Shown piece by piece: positions 58,053 through 64,000 of a DNA stretch of 64,000 nucleotides (position 1 is its first letter; each line of letters starts with the position of its first letter). The stretch comes from Rahnella bonaserana. GTDB taxonomy: Bacteria > Pseudomonadota > Gammaproteobacteria > Enterobacterales > Enterobacteriaceae. The translations under genes and the position numbers were made by a program. The stretch is taken from the NCBI RefSeq assembly GCF_019049675.1, contig NZ_JAFMOW010000068.1:434001-498000 (forward strand). The letters are read 5' to 3'. Under the pieces are notes generated by a model. That model saw only the letters and a list, made by a program, of their open reading frames with translations, had not been told where the DNA came from and made no database searches.

Positions 58053-58232
58053 GTTATTTTTTCAAATTTCTCAATACCATTAACTAAATTGAACCTGTAA
58101 TCCGAAAGGATTCGCAGGGGCAGTTTATTTGTATTTGGGAATGAAAATGATTTAATTCCACCCAATACAGTGGTTTAAATTTTGAAAATGAATGTCTCAA
58201 AACACGTATTTGAAAAAAGTCGGTAAAAACGA

Positions 58233-58346
58233 TTAATAATTGTCCTCAGCGTCTTTAGCCGCTGATTTCATTACTCTCCATGCCACCAGCGCTGCCAGCA
58301 GAATAAAGACAACCAGAGTAATAAGTAAAATTGTCAAAGCCCTCAT
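58233..58346 (-). CDS. 37-residue single-pass membrane protein
   Basis: This small gene reads MRALTILLITLVVFILLA... with a hydrophobic helix of about 21 residues, a basic turn (WRVMK) and an acidic, polar end (KDAEDNY). A GAAGG ribosome site sits six bases before the ATG, and the topology (short N-out or N-in helix plus polar tail) is typical of regulatory membrane microproteins. I do not recognise a named family. It lies between fliE and yneE, transcribed opposite to both, so it likely has its own promoter in 58347-58686. Confidence 0.6.
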   Translation of the reverse strand: MRALTILLITLVVFILLAALVAWRVMKSAAKDAEDNY

Positions 58347-58686
58347 CCTTCATTGTATTTGGAAGGTCGCCGTGGACTGTCGCCATTTACTGAACCGGTG
58401 ATCCAACCAGAGCGGCAGTTGAACCACTACAGCGGCAAATGAACACCCTTCAGGGAATATACTCATCGTTGCTCAATACTATTATCGGCACGAAGTAACC
58501 ACAACGTGAGGGGCGGGGGAGAATTGTTGCAAATTGTTTAGTTACGTTATTATTACAGTGTAATGTGATGTTAGTGCTTTCAAGAAAAAATGTTACCGAT
58601 GTCACAAAATTGTCCTTTGCATGTGCGGGTTTATTTGCAAGAATCGCAAAAAAAATCGCTTCACCTGCTTAAAGCACCTGCACAAA
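58347..58686. promoter_or_regulatory. Gap between the 37-residue protein and yneE
   Basis: About 340 bases without a further gene. It should carry divergent promoters for the small membrane protein and yneE. A short open frame at 58590-58778 is out of frame with yneE and not supported. I see no repeat. Confidence 0.5.
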
Positions 58687-59592
58687 ATGATAATCCGTCC
58701 TCCCCGTCACTGGTTCTTGCGTTTGTTCGCCTGGCATGGCTCAGTCCTGCCCAGTATTTTGTTCCGCCTGAGTCTTAATTTACTGATGTCACTGGCTGCC
58801 ATCCTCAGTCTGCCCTGGTACGAGACGCTGGGTGTTAAGCTCACGCTTGCGCCTTTCAGCCTGCTCGGGGTTTCCATCGCTATCTTCCTGGGTTTTCGAA
58901 ATAGTGTGGCCTATTCACGCTATATCGAAGCGCGGCAGCTATGGGGCGGGTTGCTGATTGCCTGCCGTACGTTGCAAAGCCAGGTGATGGCCGTTTGTCC
59001 GGGGGAGGCGCAACGTGTAACGGCACTCTTGCTGGCATTTTGTTTCAGCCTAAAACATCAGCTGCGCCACAGCGATCCGCGTCCGGATCTTGAACGTTTG
59101 CTGGGTGAGGATGCGCAAGACATTCTTTCGCGTCGCGCCCCGACCAATATGGTGCAGCTGCGTCTGTCTCAATGGCTGGCTGAACGTCGCCGTACCGGCG
59201 AGCTGTCAGATGTCGTGTATGCGCACATGGATACCACGCTTTTACAGCTTTCTCAGGTAGTCGGCGGGTGCGAGCGCATCGTCAGCATGCCAATCCCTTT
59301 TGCTTACGGTCTGTTGCTGCACCGCACGGTCTATTTGTTCTGTAGTCTGTTGCCGTTCGCGCTGGTCGTTGATCTGCATTACATGACGTTGCTGGTGTCA
59401 GGCTTTATTTCGTACTCGTTCCTGTCGCTGGACACGCTGGCCGAAGAGCTGGAAATGCCATTTGGTTATGCCAATAACCACCTGCCGATGGATGCAATGT
59501 GTACCAATATCGAGATTAACCTGCTTGAAATGAACAACCAGACACAGTTGCCGGATACGCCAGTGCCGGACAAACATTTCCGTCTTAGCTAG
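58687..59592 (+). CDS. yneE: Bestrophin-like channel protein YneE
   Basis: The 301-residue protein begins MIIRPPRHWFLRLFAWHGSVLPSILFRL as in the bacterial bestrophin family and continues with LAPFSLLGVSIAIFLGFRNSVAYSRYIEARQLWGG and PFAYGLLLHRTVYLFCSLLPFALV. Family members form pentameric ion channels in the inner membrane; a Klebsiella relative conducts cations. The length fits E. coli YneE (304). The chosen ATG at 58687 lacks a strong ribosome site, but upstream in-frame sequence is not family-like. Confidence 0.88.
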   Translation: MIIRPPRHWFLRLFAWHGSVLPSILFRLSLNLLMSLAAILSLPWYETLGVKLTLAPFSLLGVSIAIFLGFRNSVAYSRYIEARQLWGGLLIACRTLQSQVMAVCPGEAQRVTALLLAFCFSLKHQLRHSDPRPDLERLLGEDAQDILSRRAPTNMVQLRLSQWLAERRRTGELSDVVYAHMDTTLLQLSQVVGGCERIVSMPIPFAYGLLLHRTVYLFCSLLPFALVVDLHYMTLLVSGFISYSFLSLDTLAEELEMPFGYANNHLPMDAMCTNIEINLLEMNNQTQLPDTPVPDKHFRLS

Positions 59593-59737
59593 ATGTGACA
59601 AATTGCACGTAATGAACATTTTTTGTGCAATGAATGGGCAAAATTCTTAATATTCACAGGACTGTCATAATTACGAAACAAAAGTGAAATAACCTATTGG
59701 GGCAAACACCAATCCAATCCGTTCTCACGAGGTATTT

Positions 59738-59977
59738 ATGTCAGTCATTCAGGCCAAATCATTGCACGAAGCCGAAGACCTGCTTAATTCCGGTATAGTG
59801 AAAAAAGTCGAACTGGCTTTTAATATTAACAGTGATGAGTTTTTTAAACTCGCGCTGGAATGCGGTGACCGGGGTGCGAAAATCACCAAGGGCAAAGAAT
59901 ACTTTGTCATCACCTTTAAAAAGTGGGCCATTCCTTCCAATGATCTCACTGCAACGAAAAGCAACGTCTTGATGTAA
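59738..59977 (+). CDS. Small protein of unknown function (79 residues)
   Basis: I recognise no family. The protein is soluble, moderately charged and shows an alternating strand/helix pattern (VKKVELAFNINSDEFFKLALECGDRGAKITKGKEYFVITFKKW). A good ACGAGG ribosome site lies nine bases before the ATG. It stands alone between yneE and a minus-strand acetyltransferase gene. Confidence 0.65.
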   Translation: MSVIQAKSLHEAEDLLNSGIVKKVELAFNINSDEFFKLALECGDRGAKITKGKEYFVITFKKWAIPSNDLTATKSNVLM

Positions 59978-60050
59978 TGGCTTCTCGCGTCTCCATAACA
60001 CTGTCAGAAGGCAGCGTTATGGAGATATTTGTTTTCCTGCCTGTAACGCT

Positions 60051-60530
60051 TTACGCCACCGCTTTCATCATATAGACACTCAGCGGATCCGGTGCCTGCT
60101 GATAATCCCCAAATGGCTGCGTACGCGAATAACCCAGTTTCTCATACAGGGTAATGGCCTTTTCCTGAAATACTCCCGTTTCCAGAAACAGCTCCCGGTG
60201 CCCCAGCGCTTTCAGTTTCTTTTCCATTGCGGCGATCAGCAGTGATGCGATACCTTGCCCGCGAAACAAAGGACTCACATAAACCCGTTTCATTTCAGCC
60301 AGGCCCTGTCGAGTAATGTACAAACAGGCACACCCGGCCCAGTCGTCATCCACCTTCGCCATAAAACAGGTGATTTCACCTTCATCCAGCTCAGTAATGT
60401 TAATCCCCTGAAAGGATTCAGGCGGATAAAGCGGGTATTGATACGCGTCCAGCTCTGCAATAAGCCGGGTTAAATGCGGGTGGGTGGCATCGGTTTCAAA
60501 AATCTGGGCACTCACAGCGTGGGCTCTCAT
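60051..60530 (-). CDS. GNAT-family N-acetyltransferase
   Basis: The 159-residue protein has the GNAT core: WAGCACLYIT, AEMKRVYVSPLFRGQGIASLLIAAMEKKLKALGH (acetyl-CoA loop RGQGIAS at about residues 91-97) and LETGVFQEKAITLYEKLGYSRTQPFGDY. The substrate is unknown; similar proteins acetylate small amines or amino acids. It is intact, unlike the acetyltransferase at 30927. It is convergent with the 79-residue gene, and no clear ribosome site decides between nearby starts. Confidence 0.85.
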   Translation of the reverse strand: MRAHAVSAQIFETDATHPHLTRLIAELDAYQYPLYPPESFQGINITELDEGEITCFMAKVDDDWAGCACLYITRQGLAEMKRVYVSPLFRGQGIASLLIAAMEKKLKALGHRELFLETGVFQEKAITLYEKLGYSRTQPFGDYQQAPDPLSVYMMKAVA

Positions 60531-60845
60531 TGCAACAAAATGGACAAGTATTCTTAACCGGAATTACACCAAAAACAAGGGAGCAAAGGAGGGAACTGTG
60601 GCCTGAACGCTGCACTGGCGGAGGAAGATTGTAAAATTTAATGATGTTCTGGAAACGTCTGCCAGAGTTGTCTGATTTTCAACCAGTGCGCTCGTTTTAT
60701 ACGTTATACCTAATTCATTTCAGTAACATTTATCCGATGTGATTAATGTATACAATGAAATAACTCTGTGTGATTAATAGAAGGCGCATGATCACTCAGG
60801 GTGTGAAGAAGTAAAATATAAGAAATTGATTCTAAGGATAAAAAT
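60531..60845. promoter_or_regulatory. Gap upstream of two divergent small genes
   Basis: A 315-base A/T-rich stretch without a gene, likely holding promoters for the acetyltransferase gene and the 57-residue gene. AAGGA at 60833-60837 is the ribosome site of the latter. I see nothing else. Confidence 0.5.
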
Positions 60846-61019
60846 ATGGCTGTCTATCCTGTTGGCGTTTTTGTCACGCTTACTTTTACACCAGGTTTAT
60901 TTGAAGTTATCGCTGTGCTGGATGAGCTTACGCCGGTGCAATATCAGGTCATGAATGTGGAGACCGGGAATGTGATCCGGGTGAATGAAAACTTCATTCG
61001 GGGAATTATAAAACCCTAA
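60846..61019 (+). CDS. 57-residue protein of unknown function
   Basis: The gene reads MAVYPVGVFVTLTFTPGLFEVI and ends VIRVNENFIRGIIKP. The pattern of short strands separated by turns suggests a small beta barrel (SH3- or KOW-like), which is an inference. AGGA lies about nine bases before the ATG, and a strong terminator follows 30 bases after the stop, so this is a self-contained transcription unit. I recognise no named family. Confidence 0.65.
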   Translation: MAVYPVGVFVTLTFTPGLFEVIAVLDELTPVQYQVMNVETGNVIRVNENFIRGIIKP

Positions 61020-61048
61020 ACTTCAACACATTAAACCTAAAAAATCAG

Positions 61049-61085
61049 AGGCCGGACAGGCAACACTGTCCGGCCTTTCTTATTT
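61049..61085 (+). terminator. Terminator after the 57-residue gene
   Basis: AGGCCGGACA (61049-61058) pairs perfectly with TGTCCGGCCT (61067-61076), followed by TTCTTATTT. It lies between the 57-residue gene and the convergent minus-strand gene at 61099. Confidence 0.9.
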
Positions 61086-61098
61086 ACAGGATAAAAAG

Positions 61099-61305
61099 TT
61101 AATCAGGCATCAGGTTGTTAAAATCTTCTTCGTAGAGACTCCGGCATTCTTGCATAAATTCCGGGTACCCCAGTTCAGACGTCTGAACTTCGCGGCCCAG
61201 ACGTTTTTCCAAATCCTCGTGAAACCACTCAAATTCGCCATGCAGAATGCCGGTAAAACCGGTCAGTATGATGCATTGCTGTGGCGTTAATTTTTTCACG
61301 GCCAA
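61099..61305 (-). CDS. Small phage-type hypothetical protein
   Basis: The 68-residue protein reads LTPQQCIILTGFTGILHGEFEWFHEDLEKRLGREVQTSELGYPEFMQE. This resembles a family of short proteins common in phages and prophages of Enterobacterales (LTxEQxxIITGFTG...FHxxVEKxLGRPVxTHEF). The function is unknown to me. No other phage gene is nearby, so it may be a domesticated remnant. The start lacks an obvious strong ribosome site. Confidence 0.65.
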   Translation of the reverse strand: MAVKKLTPQQCIILTGFTGILHGEFEWFHEDLEKRLGREVQTSELGYPEFMQECRSLYEEDFNNLMPD

Positions 61306-61429
61306 TCCTTATGATGTTTATAAGCACAATAAATGCTGAAAGAGAGAAGTGCTTCACGCCGGTATCCGGCAGGACGCGGTGACATATTCTATCCTTTAAT
61401 TAATCTCACTGGAAAACAAGGAGTCACAT

Positions 61430-61699
61430 ATGGATCAGGATCTGTTTGAACAGGCGCCGTTGCCGTTGCTTACACGTTTTCAGGTTGGCGACCGGGTAAA
61501 ATTACTTACGTTTCCGGTGGGCGTTCATCCGGCCAGTTACCAGCTGGATGTCATGATCACCAGCATTCAGGACGGCGAATTTGAAGGCGAAATCCTGCGC
61601 ATCGCACCCCTGGGCCGGCTGGGGCATCATGAAGCGCACTTTACGCTGGGTGGTCACGTCGCTTTCTTTGCCAGAAACATTCAGGGTATGGCAGCGTAA
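61430..61699 (+). CDS. 89-residue protein of unknown function
   Basis: I do not recognise a family. The segment FQVGDRVKLLTFPVGVHPASYQLDVMITSIQDGEFEGEILRIAPLG suggests a small beta-rich fold; no signal peptide or membrane segment is seen. AAGGAG lies nine bases before the ATG. A terminator follows 35 bases after the stop, shared with the convergent gene at 61788. Confidence 0.7.
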   Translation: MDQDLFEQAPLPLLTRFQVGDRVKLLTFPVGVHPASYQLDVMITSIQDGEFEGEILRIAPLGRLGHHEAHFTLGGHVAFFARNIQGMAA

Positions 61700-61734
61700 C
61701 TGAGCACAAAAATGTCTGGCGGACATACAAAGCA

Positions 61735-61761
61735 AAAACCCCGCGAAACGGGCGGGGTTTG
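61735..61761. terminator. Terminator between the 89- and 91-residue genes
   Basis: AAACCCCGC (near 61736-61744) pairs with GCGGGGTTT (near 61752-61760) around a GAAACGG loop, with an A-run on the left and TTT on the right. It serves convergent genes. Confidence 0.82.
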
Positions 61762-61787
61762 ATGACTTCATCATAATGTGTTGCGGG

Positions 61788-62063
61788 TTACATCAGGGGC
61801 TTGACGTGCTTGGTCTGCGCCTGAGTTGTTAATTCATCTGCCTTGATTTTCGAACAATTTCCGCAATAGCCAACGAGATACCAGTTCCCGTCAGCCCCTT
61901 TTTCCGGATTCACTTTGTAGCGCTCGTTTTGCTTACCGTAAAATTCGCGCTCTGCGTGCTTAGATGCATCTTCCCAGAAGCACAACGAAAACTGATGGCA
62001 TTTATCGACATGCCGTTGTCCGTTGCGACTTCCTCCAACCAGTAAATAATGATACTCAGACAT
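61788..62063 (-). CDS. 91-residue protein with CxxC motif
   Basis: The protein begins MSEYHYLLVGGSRNGQRHVDKCHQFSLCFWEDASKHAEREFYGKQ and later has VGYCGNCSK, a CxxC pair that could bind zinc. No family is recognised. The ATG at 62063 is preferred for its AAGGAGC site seven bases upstream; the open frame extends nine codons further. It is a stand-alone gene. Confidence 0.7.
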   Translation of the reverse strand: MSEYHYLLVGGSRNGQRHVDKCHQFSLCFWEDASKHAEREFYGKQNERYKVNPEKGADGNWYLVGYCGNCSKIKADELTTQAQTKHVKPLM

Positions 62064-62303
62064 ACATGCTCCTTTTCCCAATGTGGGCAATTATCCTGAC
62101 AACAAGTTTCAAACTCGTTTCACCTGGAAAAGACCATCTCAAAGACTGCACAAGAAGCACTGCTGAAAGGGTGCACTAAGGGCTACCCGTGACACTTTTT
62201 TAAATTCCTTAAAATTATAGAGCACGATGCGGGACTGGCTGGTGAAAGCTAAAAATATGTGATGAAAGTCACTTTTTATTTTTCTCTGAGTGTGACATTC
62301 CTC

Positions 62304-62747
62304 TTACAACAAATTGAGTTGTTGTGATTCATCGCCGTGATCGGGCTTTTTCTGCTTAGGTTTTCGCGGCTTAGCGACCGGAGCAGGGCGCTGCATTTCG
62401 ATATTCAGCCAGTGCATGATTATCGTAACGGTATAATCTTGCTGTATTTTTGACATTTCGGTATGCGCGGGGATGTGATGCCATTTTTCCAGGCATCCAC
62501 GGCAGCAGGTTGCGGTCGCATGTTGCGCGATAAATACCGGATGGCCGCGCATAGGTGTCTGTTTCCCATCATTTTGCGGTTCGGATGGCGCAAGCCGGCT
62601 GGCAACGAAATCTGCAGCGTGGCGACTGATATCTGCCGCACCTTTATCCTGACAATACCCGTATTCTTTCGGGCCAAGATGGAAGCGCTGGCGAAAAGGA
62701 GAGGCCGCCAGACGCTGAAAAACTGGATCAATGGAAAACATCGTCAT
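62304..62747 (-). CDS. DUF4186 family protein
   Basis: The 147-residue protein contains the DUF4186 pattern: FQRLAASPFRQRFHLGPKEYGYCQDKG, HAADFVASRLAPSEPQNDGKQTPMRGHPVFIAQHATATCCRGCLEKWHHIP and TVTIIMHWL. The paired cysteines and histidines (HATATCCRGCLEKWH) look like a metal site. The biochemical role is unknown. A basic tail (KPRKPKQKKPDHGDE) ends the protein. A second ATG two codons in is equally possible as start. Confidence 0.82.
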   Translation of the reverse strand: MTMFSIDPVFQRLAASPFRQRFHLGPKEYGYCQDKGAADISRHAADFVASRLAPSEPQNDGKQTPMRGHPVFIAQHATATCCRGCLEKWHHIPAHTEMSKIQQDYTVTIIMHWLNIEMQRPAPVAKPRKPKQKKPDHGDESQQLNLL

Positions 62748-62868
62748 TTGTCCGTTTAAAATCTACACGGTGAAATAGCGGGTCAAACCCTATCAGCTCA
62801 GCCGTTAGCAACAATGCCCGCGTGCTAATCTGACCTGACTGATTCACTGAACCCGGCAGGATCCCGCA

Positions 62869-63123
62869 ATGGCAGAAAAACATGTTATAGATTTGGTCAT
62901 GACGGTCAACAAACACGCCGAAGAAACTGCCATGCAACAAATGATGCTGAGAAATTTTATCATCGTGATGTGCCGCAGCATGACCGAAGAACAAAAAAAT
63001 CAGGTGAGATGGCAGATGCGTCAGATTCATCAGGTCACCGACGCGGAGTATCGCGACGGGGATGTACAGTTGCTGGATAAAGCACGCCGTGACGTAGAAA
63101 TCATGCTTGAACTGATCAATTAG
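62869..63123 (+). CDS. 84-residue helical protein of unknown function
   Basis: The product is mainly helical and charged (VNKHAEETAMQQMMLRNFIIVMCRSMTEEQKNQVRWQMRQI), with no signal peptide or membrane segment. A GGCAGGA ribosome site lies upstream. I recognise no family. It precedes yqaE by 71 bases in the same direction. Confidence 0.68.
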   Translation: MAEKHVIDLVMTVNKHAEETAMQQMMLRNFIIVMCRSMTEEQKNQVRWQMRQIHQVTDAEYRDGDVQLLDKARRDVEIMLELIN

Positions 63124-63194
63124 GTTTCATCTGATGTCCGGGGTGCACGGCAATGGTCTATCATTAAGTCAATGATAACCAAAGGGAGATAAGT

Positions 63195-63353
63195 ATGGGA
63201 TTCTGGAGAGTGTTAATCACCATTCTGGTGCCGCCGCTGGGCGTGCTGATAGGTAATGGTTTTGGCGGTGCGTTTCTGCTGAACATCGTTCTGACACTGT
63301 GTGGTTATCTGCCGGGCTTGATCCACGGCTTTTGGGTTCAGACGCGTAAATAA
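63195..63353 (+). CDS. yqaE: Pmp3-family membrane protein YqaE
   Basis: The 52-residue protein reads MGFWRVLITILVPPLGVLIG and continues GGAFLLNIVLTLCGYLPGLIHGFWVQTRK, matching E. coli YqaE (52 residues). Pmp3 proteins are two-helix stress-induced membrane proteins linked to membrane potential and cation balance in other organisms. GGGAG lies eight bases before the ATG. A terminator follows about 100 bases later. Confidence 0.94.
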   Translation: MGFWRVLITILVPPLGVLIGNGFGGAFLLNIVLTLCGYLPGLIHGFWVQTRK

Positions 63354-63452
63354 GCTTTTGGGTTATGACCGGTTCTTTTCAGTTATGACTATGACCCGTA
63401 AAGAGCCTGCCAGACCCGTCAATAAACAGCGCTTTATTCAAAACTTAATCAG

Positions 63453-63493
63453 AACCCGGTTTAGACCTTTTCAGGTCAGGCCGGGTTTTCTTT
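63453..63493 (+). terminator. Terminator downstream of yqaE
   Basis: AACCCGG (63453-63459) pairs with CCGGGTT (63481-63487), and GACCT/AGGTC pair inside, followed by TTCTTTT. It lies between yqaE and the convergent toxin-like gene. Confidence 0.82.
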
Positions 63494-63532
63494 TGGCATC
63501 AGTCTTGCGAAGCCGCGAAGTGTTCAAAACAG

Positions 63533-63709
63533 TCAGAACAGAGAGAACAACATCACCACGGGCAGGCTCATCGGCCAGGTGAAACCGATAATGCCGGAGG
63601 TTAACAATCTTATTTTAATCGTGTCACGGCTCACCAGAAGGGTAAACAGCACCGCAATGCCCAGGCCGCCCCAGTAAATCGTCTTAATAACTTCCCACCA
63701 AACGTGCAC
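63533..63709 (-). CDS. OrtT/GhoT-type small membrane toxin
   Basis: The 58-residue protein has two hydrophobic helices and ends IRLLTSGIIGFTWPMSLPVVMLFSLF, closely matching the GhoT and OrtT toxins of E. coli (57 residues each, ending ...GITWPMSLPVALLFSLF). These insert in the inner membrane and lower membrane potential and ATP. The GTG at 63709 is chosen because CAGGGG lies six bases before it; a TTG two codons earlier is the alternative. No GhoS-like antitoxin gene lies upstream, so it resembles the orphan toxin OrtT. Toxic activity is inferred from family only. Confidence 0.82.
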   Translation of the reverse strand: MHVWWEVIKTIYWGGLGIAVLFTLLVSRDTIKIRLLTSGIIGFTWPMSLPVVMLFSLF

Positions 63710-63828
63710 AACCAACCCCTGAATATGGATAAAAATGACGGCGGGTATGATATTCCGTTAACATCTGGTAATCAATTATTGTGTGATGTTACTCAAGGTT
63801 TTATTGTGTGGCGCTTTGGTGTCAATTG

Positions 63829-64000
63829 TTATATTTCTTCGATTGTGCCTTGCGTATGCGCCGAAAGAGGGCGCAAATGTCCGCGAATGGCGGTCGGGGC
63901 GAAGCCAAAACGTTTCCGAAAACGCTCCGCAAAACGTGAAGCACTTTCATAGCCGACCTGATGGGCAATATGCGAAATCGCCAGATCTGTACATTGCAAA
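63829..64000 (-). CDS. AraC-family regulator, C-terminal end only
   Basis: The last 172 bases encode on the minus strand the second helix-turn-helix of an AraC regulator: LAISHIAHQVGYESASRFAERFRKRFGFAPTAIRGHLRPL, then a short tail and TAA at 63829-63831. The sensor domain lies outside the window, so neither ligand nor target can be named. Confidence 0.88.
   Translation of the reverse strand, partial: LQCTDLAISHIAHQVGYESASRFAERFRKRFGFAPTAIRGHLRPLSAHTQGTIEEI

Noticed and set aside
61099-61305. A prophage remnant around the phage-type small protein
   Set aside because: No integrase, tail, lysis or attachment sequence lies nearby; a single small gene is not enough.

Overview
The window looks like chromosome of a peritrichously flagellated member of the Enterobacterales, most likely Yersiniaceae close to Rahnella, Ewingella or Rouxiella (the genus is an inference). 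Three things point there. The E. coli-type gene block yliI-gstB-dacC-ybjG / ybjL-ybjM-grxA-nfsA-rimK-ybjN-potFGHI-ybjO-rlmC is kept almost in order. ERIC repeats lie between genes. A complete E. coli-type fliE/fliFGHIJK/fliLMNOPQR region follows. No rRNA, tRNA, CRISPR array, insertion sequence or prophage is visible.

Layout. 1-1.3 kb: end of the AI-2 (lsr) operon (lsrB 3' end, lsrF, lsrG). 1.35-2.0 kb: a hexanucleotide array and two diverged, inverted copies of a structured intergenic element. 2.0-10.4 kb: the D-xylose regulon, xylBA on the minus strand facing away from xylFGH-xylR. 10.5-14.8 kb: an A/T-rich block holding two decayed genes, a family-8 polysaccharide lyase (one frameshift, one in-frame stop) and a DUF1996/DNRLRE-like secreted protein (one in-frame stop, one frameshift). 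15.2-19.0 kb: alpha-xylosidase yicI and its symporter yicJ. 19.2-20.3 kb: an orphan sugar-binding protein. 20.6-36.8 kb: yliI, a gstB-like gene, an MHS transporter plus M20 peptidase with a divergent LysR regulator, a HAD protein lacking its nucleophile, a GlpM-like protein, dacC, ybjG, a methyltransferase, an interrupted acetyltransferase, a general porin, two small enzyme-like proteins, ybjL and ybjM. 36.9-46.2 kb: grxA, nfsA, rimK, ybjN, the putrescine importer potFGHI, ybjO and rlmC. 46.2-58.1 kb: flagellar export apparatus, C-ring, MS-ring and hook-length genes, with fliE divergent. 58.2-64.0 kb: a series of small orphan genes (a 37-residue membrane protein, bestrophin-like yneE, GNAT, DUF4186, yqaE, an OrtT/GhoT-type toxin) ending inside an AraC-family regulator.

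How the parts fit. The xyl and yic genes form a xylose/xyloside utilisation region: YicJ can import alpha-xylosides, YicI can release xylose, XylFGH imports xylose, XylA and XylB convert it to xylulose 5-phosphate, and XylR controls it. The decayed lyase and DUF1996 genes lie inside this carbohydrate region and look like an acquired module being lost. ERIC or ERIC-like palindromes sit inside three operons (yicJ-yicI, potF-potG, fliP-fliQ), each between two co-directional genes. I found no clear new defence or mobile system. The least explained features are the inverted structured repeat pair at 1.47-1.94 kb, the duplicated N-terminal module of the decayed lyase, and the small-gene cluster at 58.2-63.7 kb.
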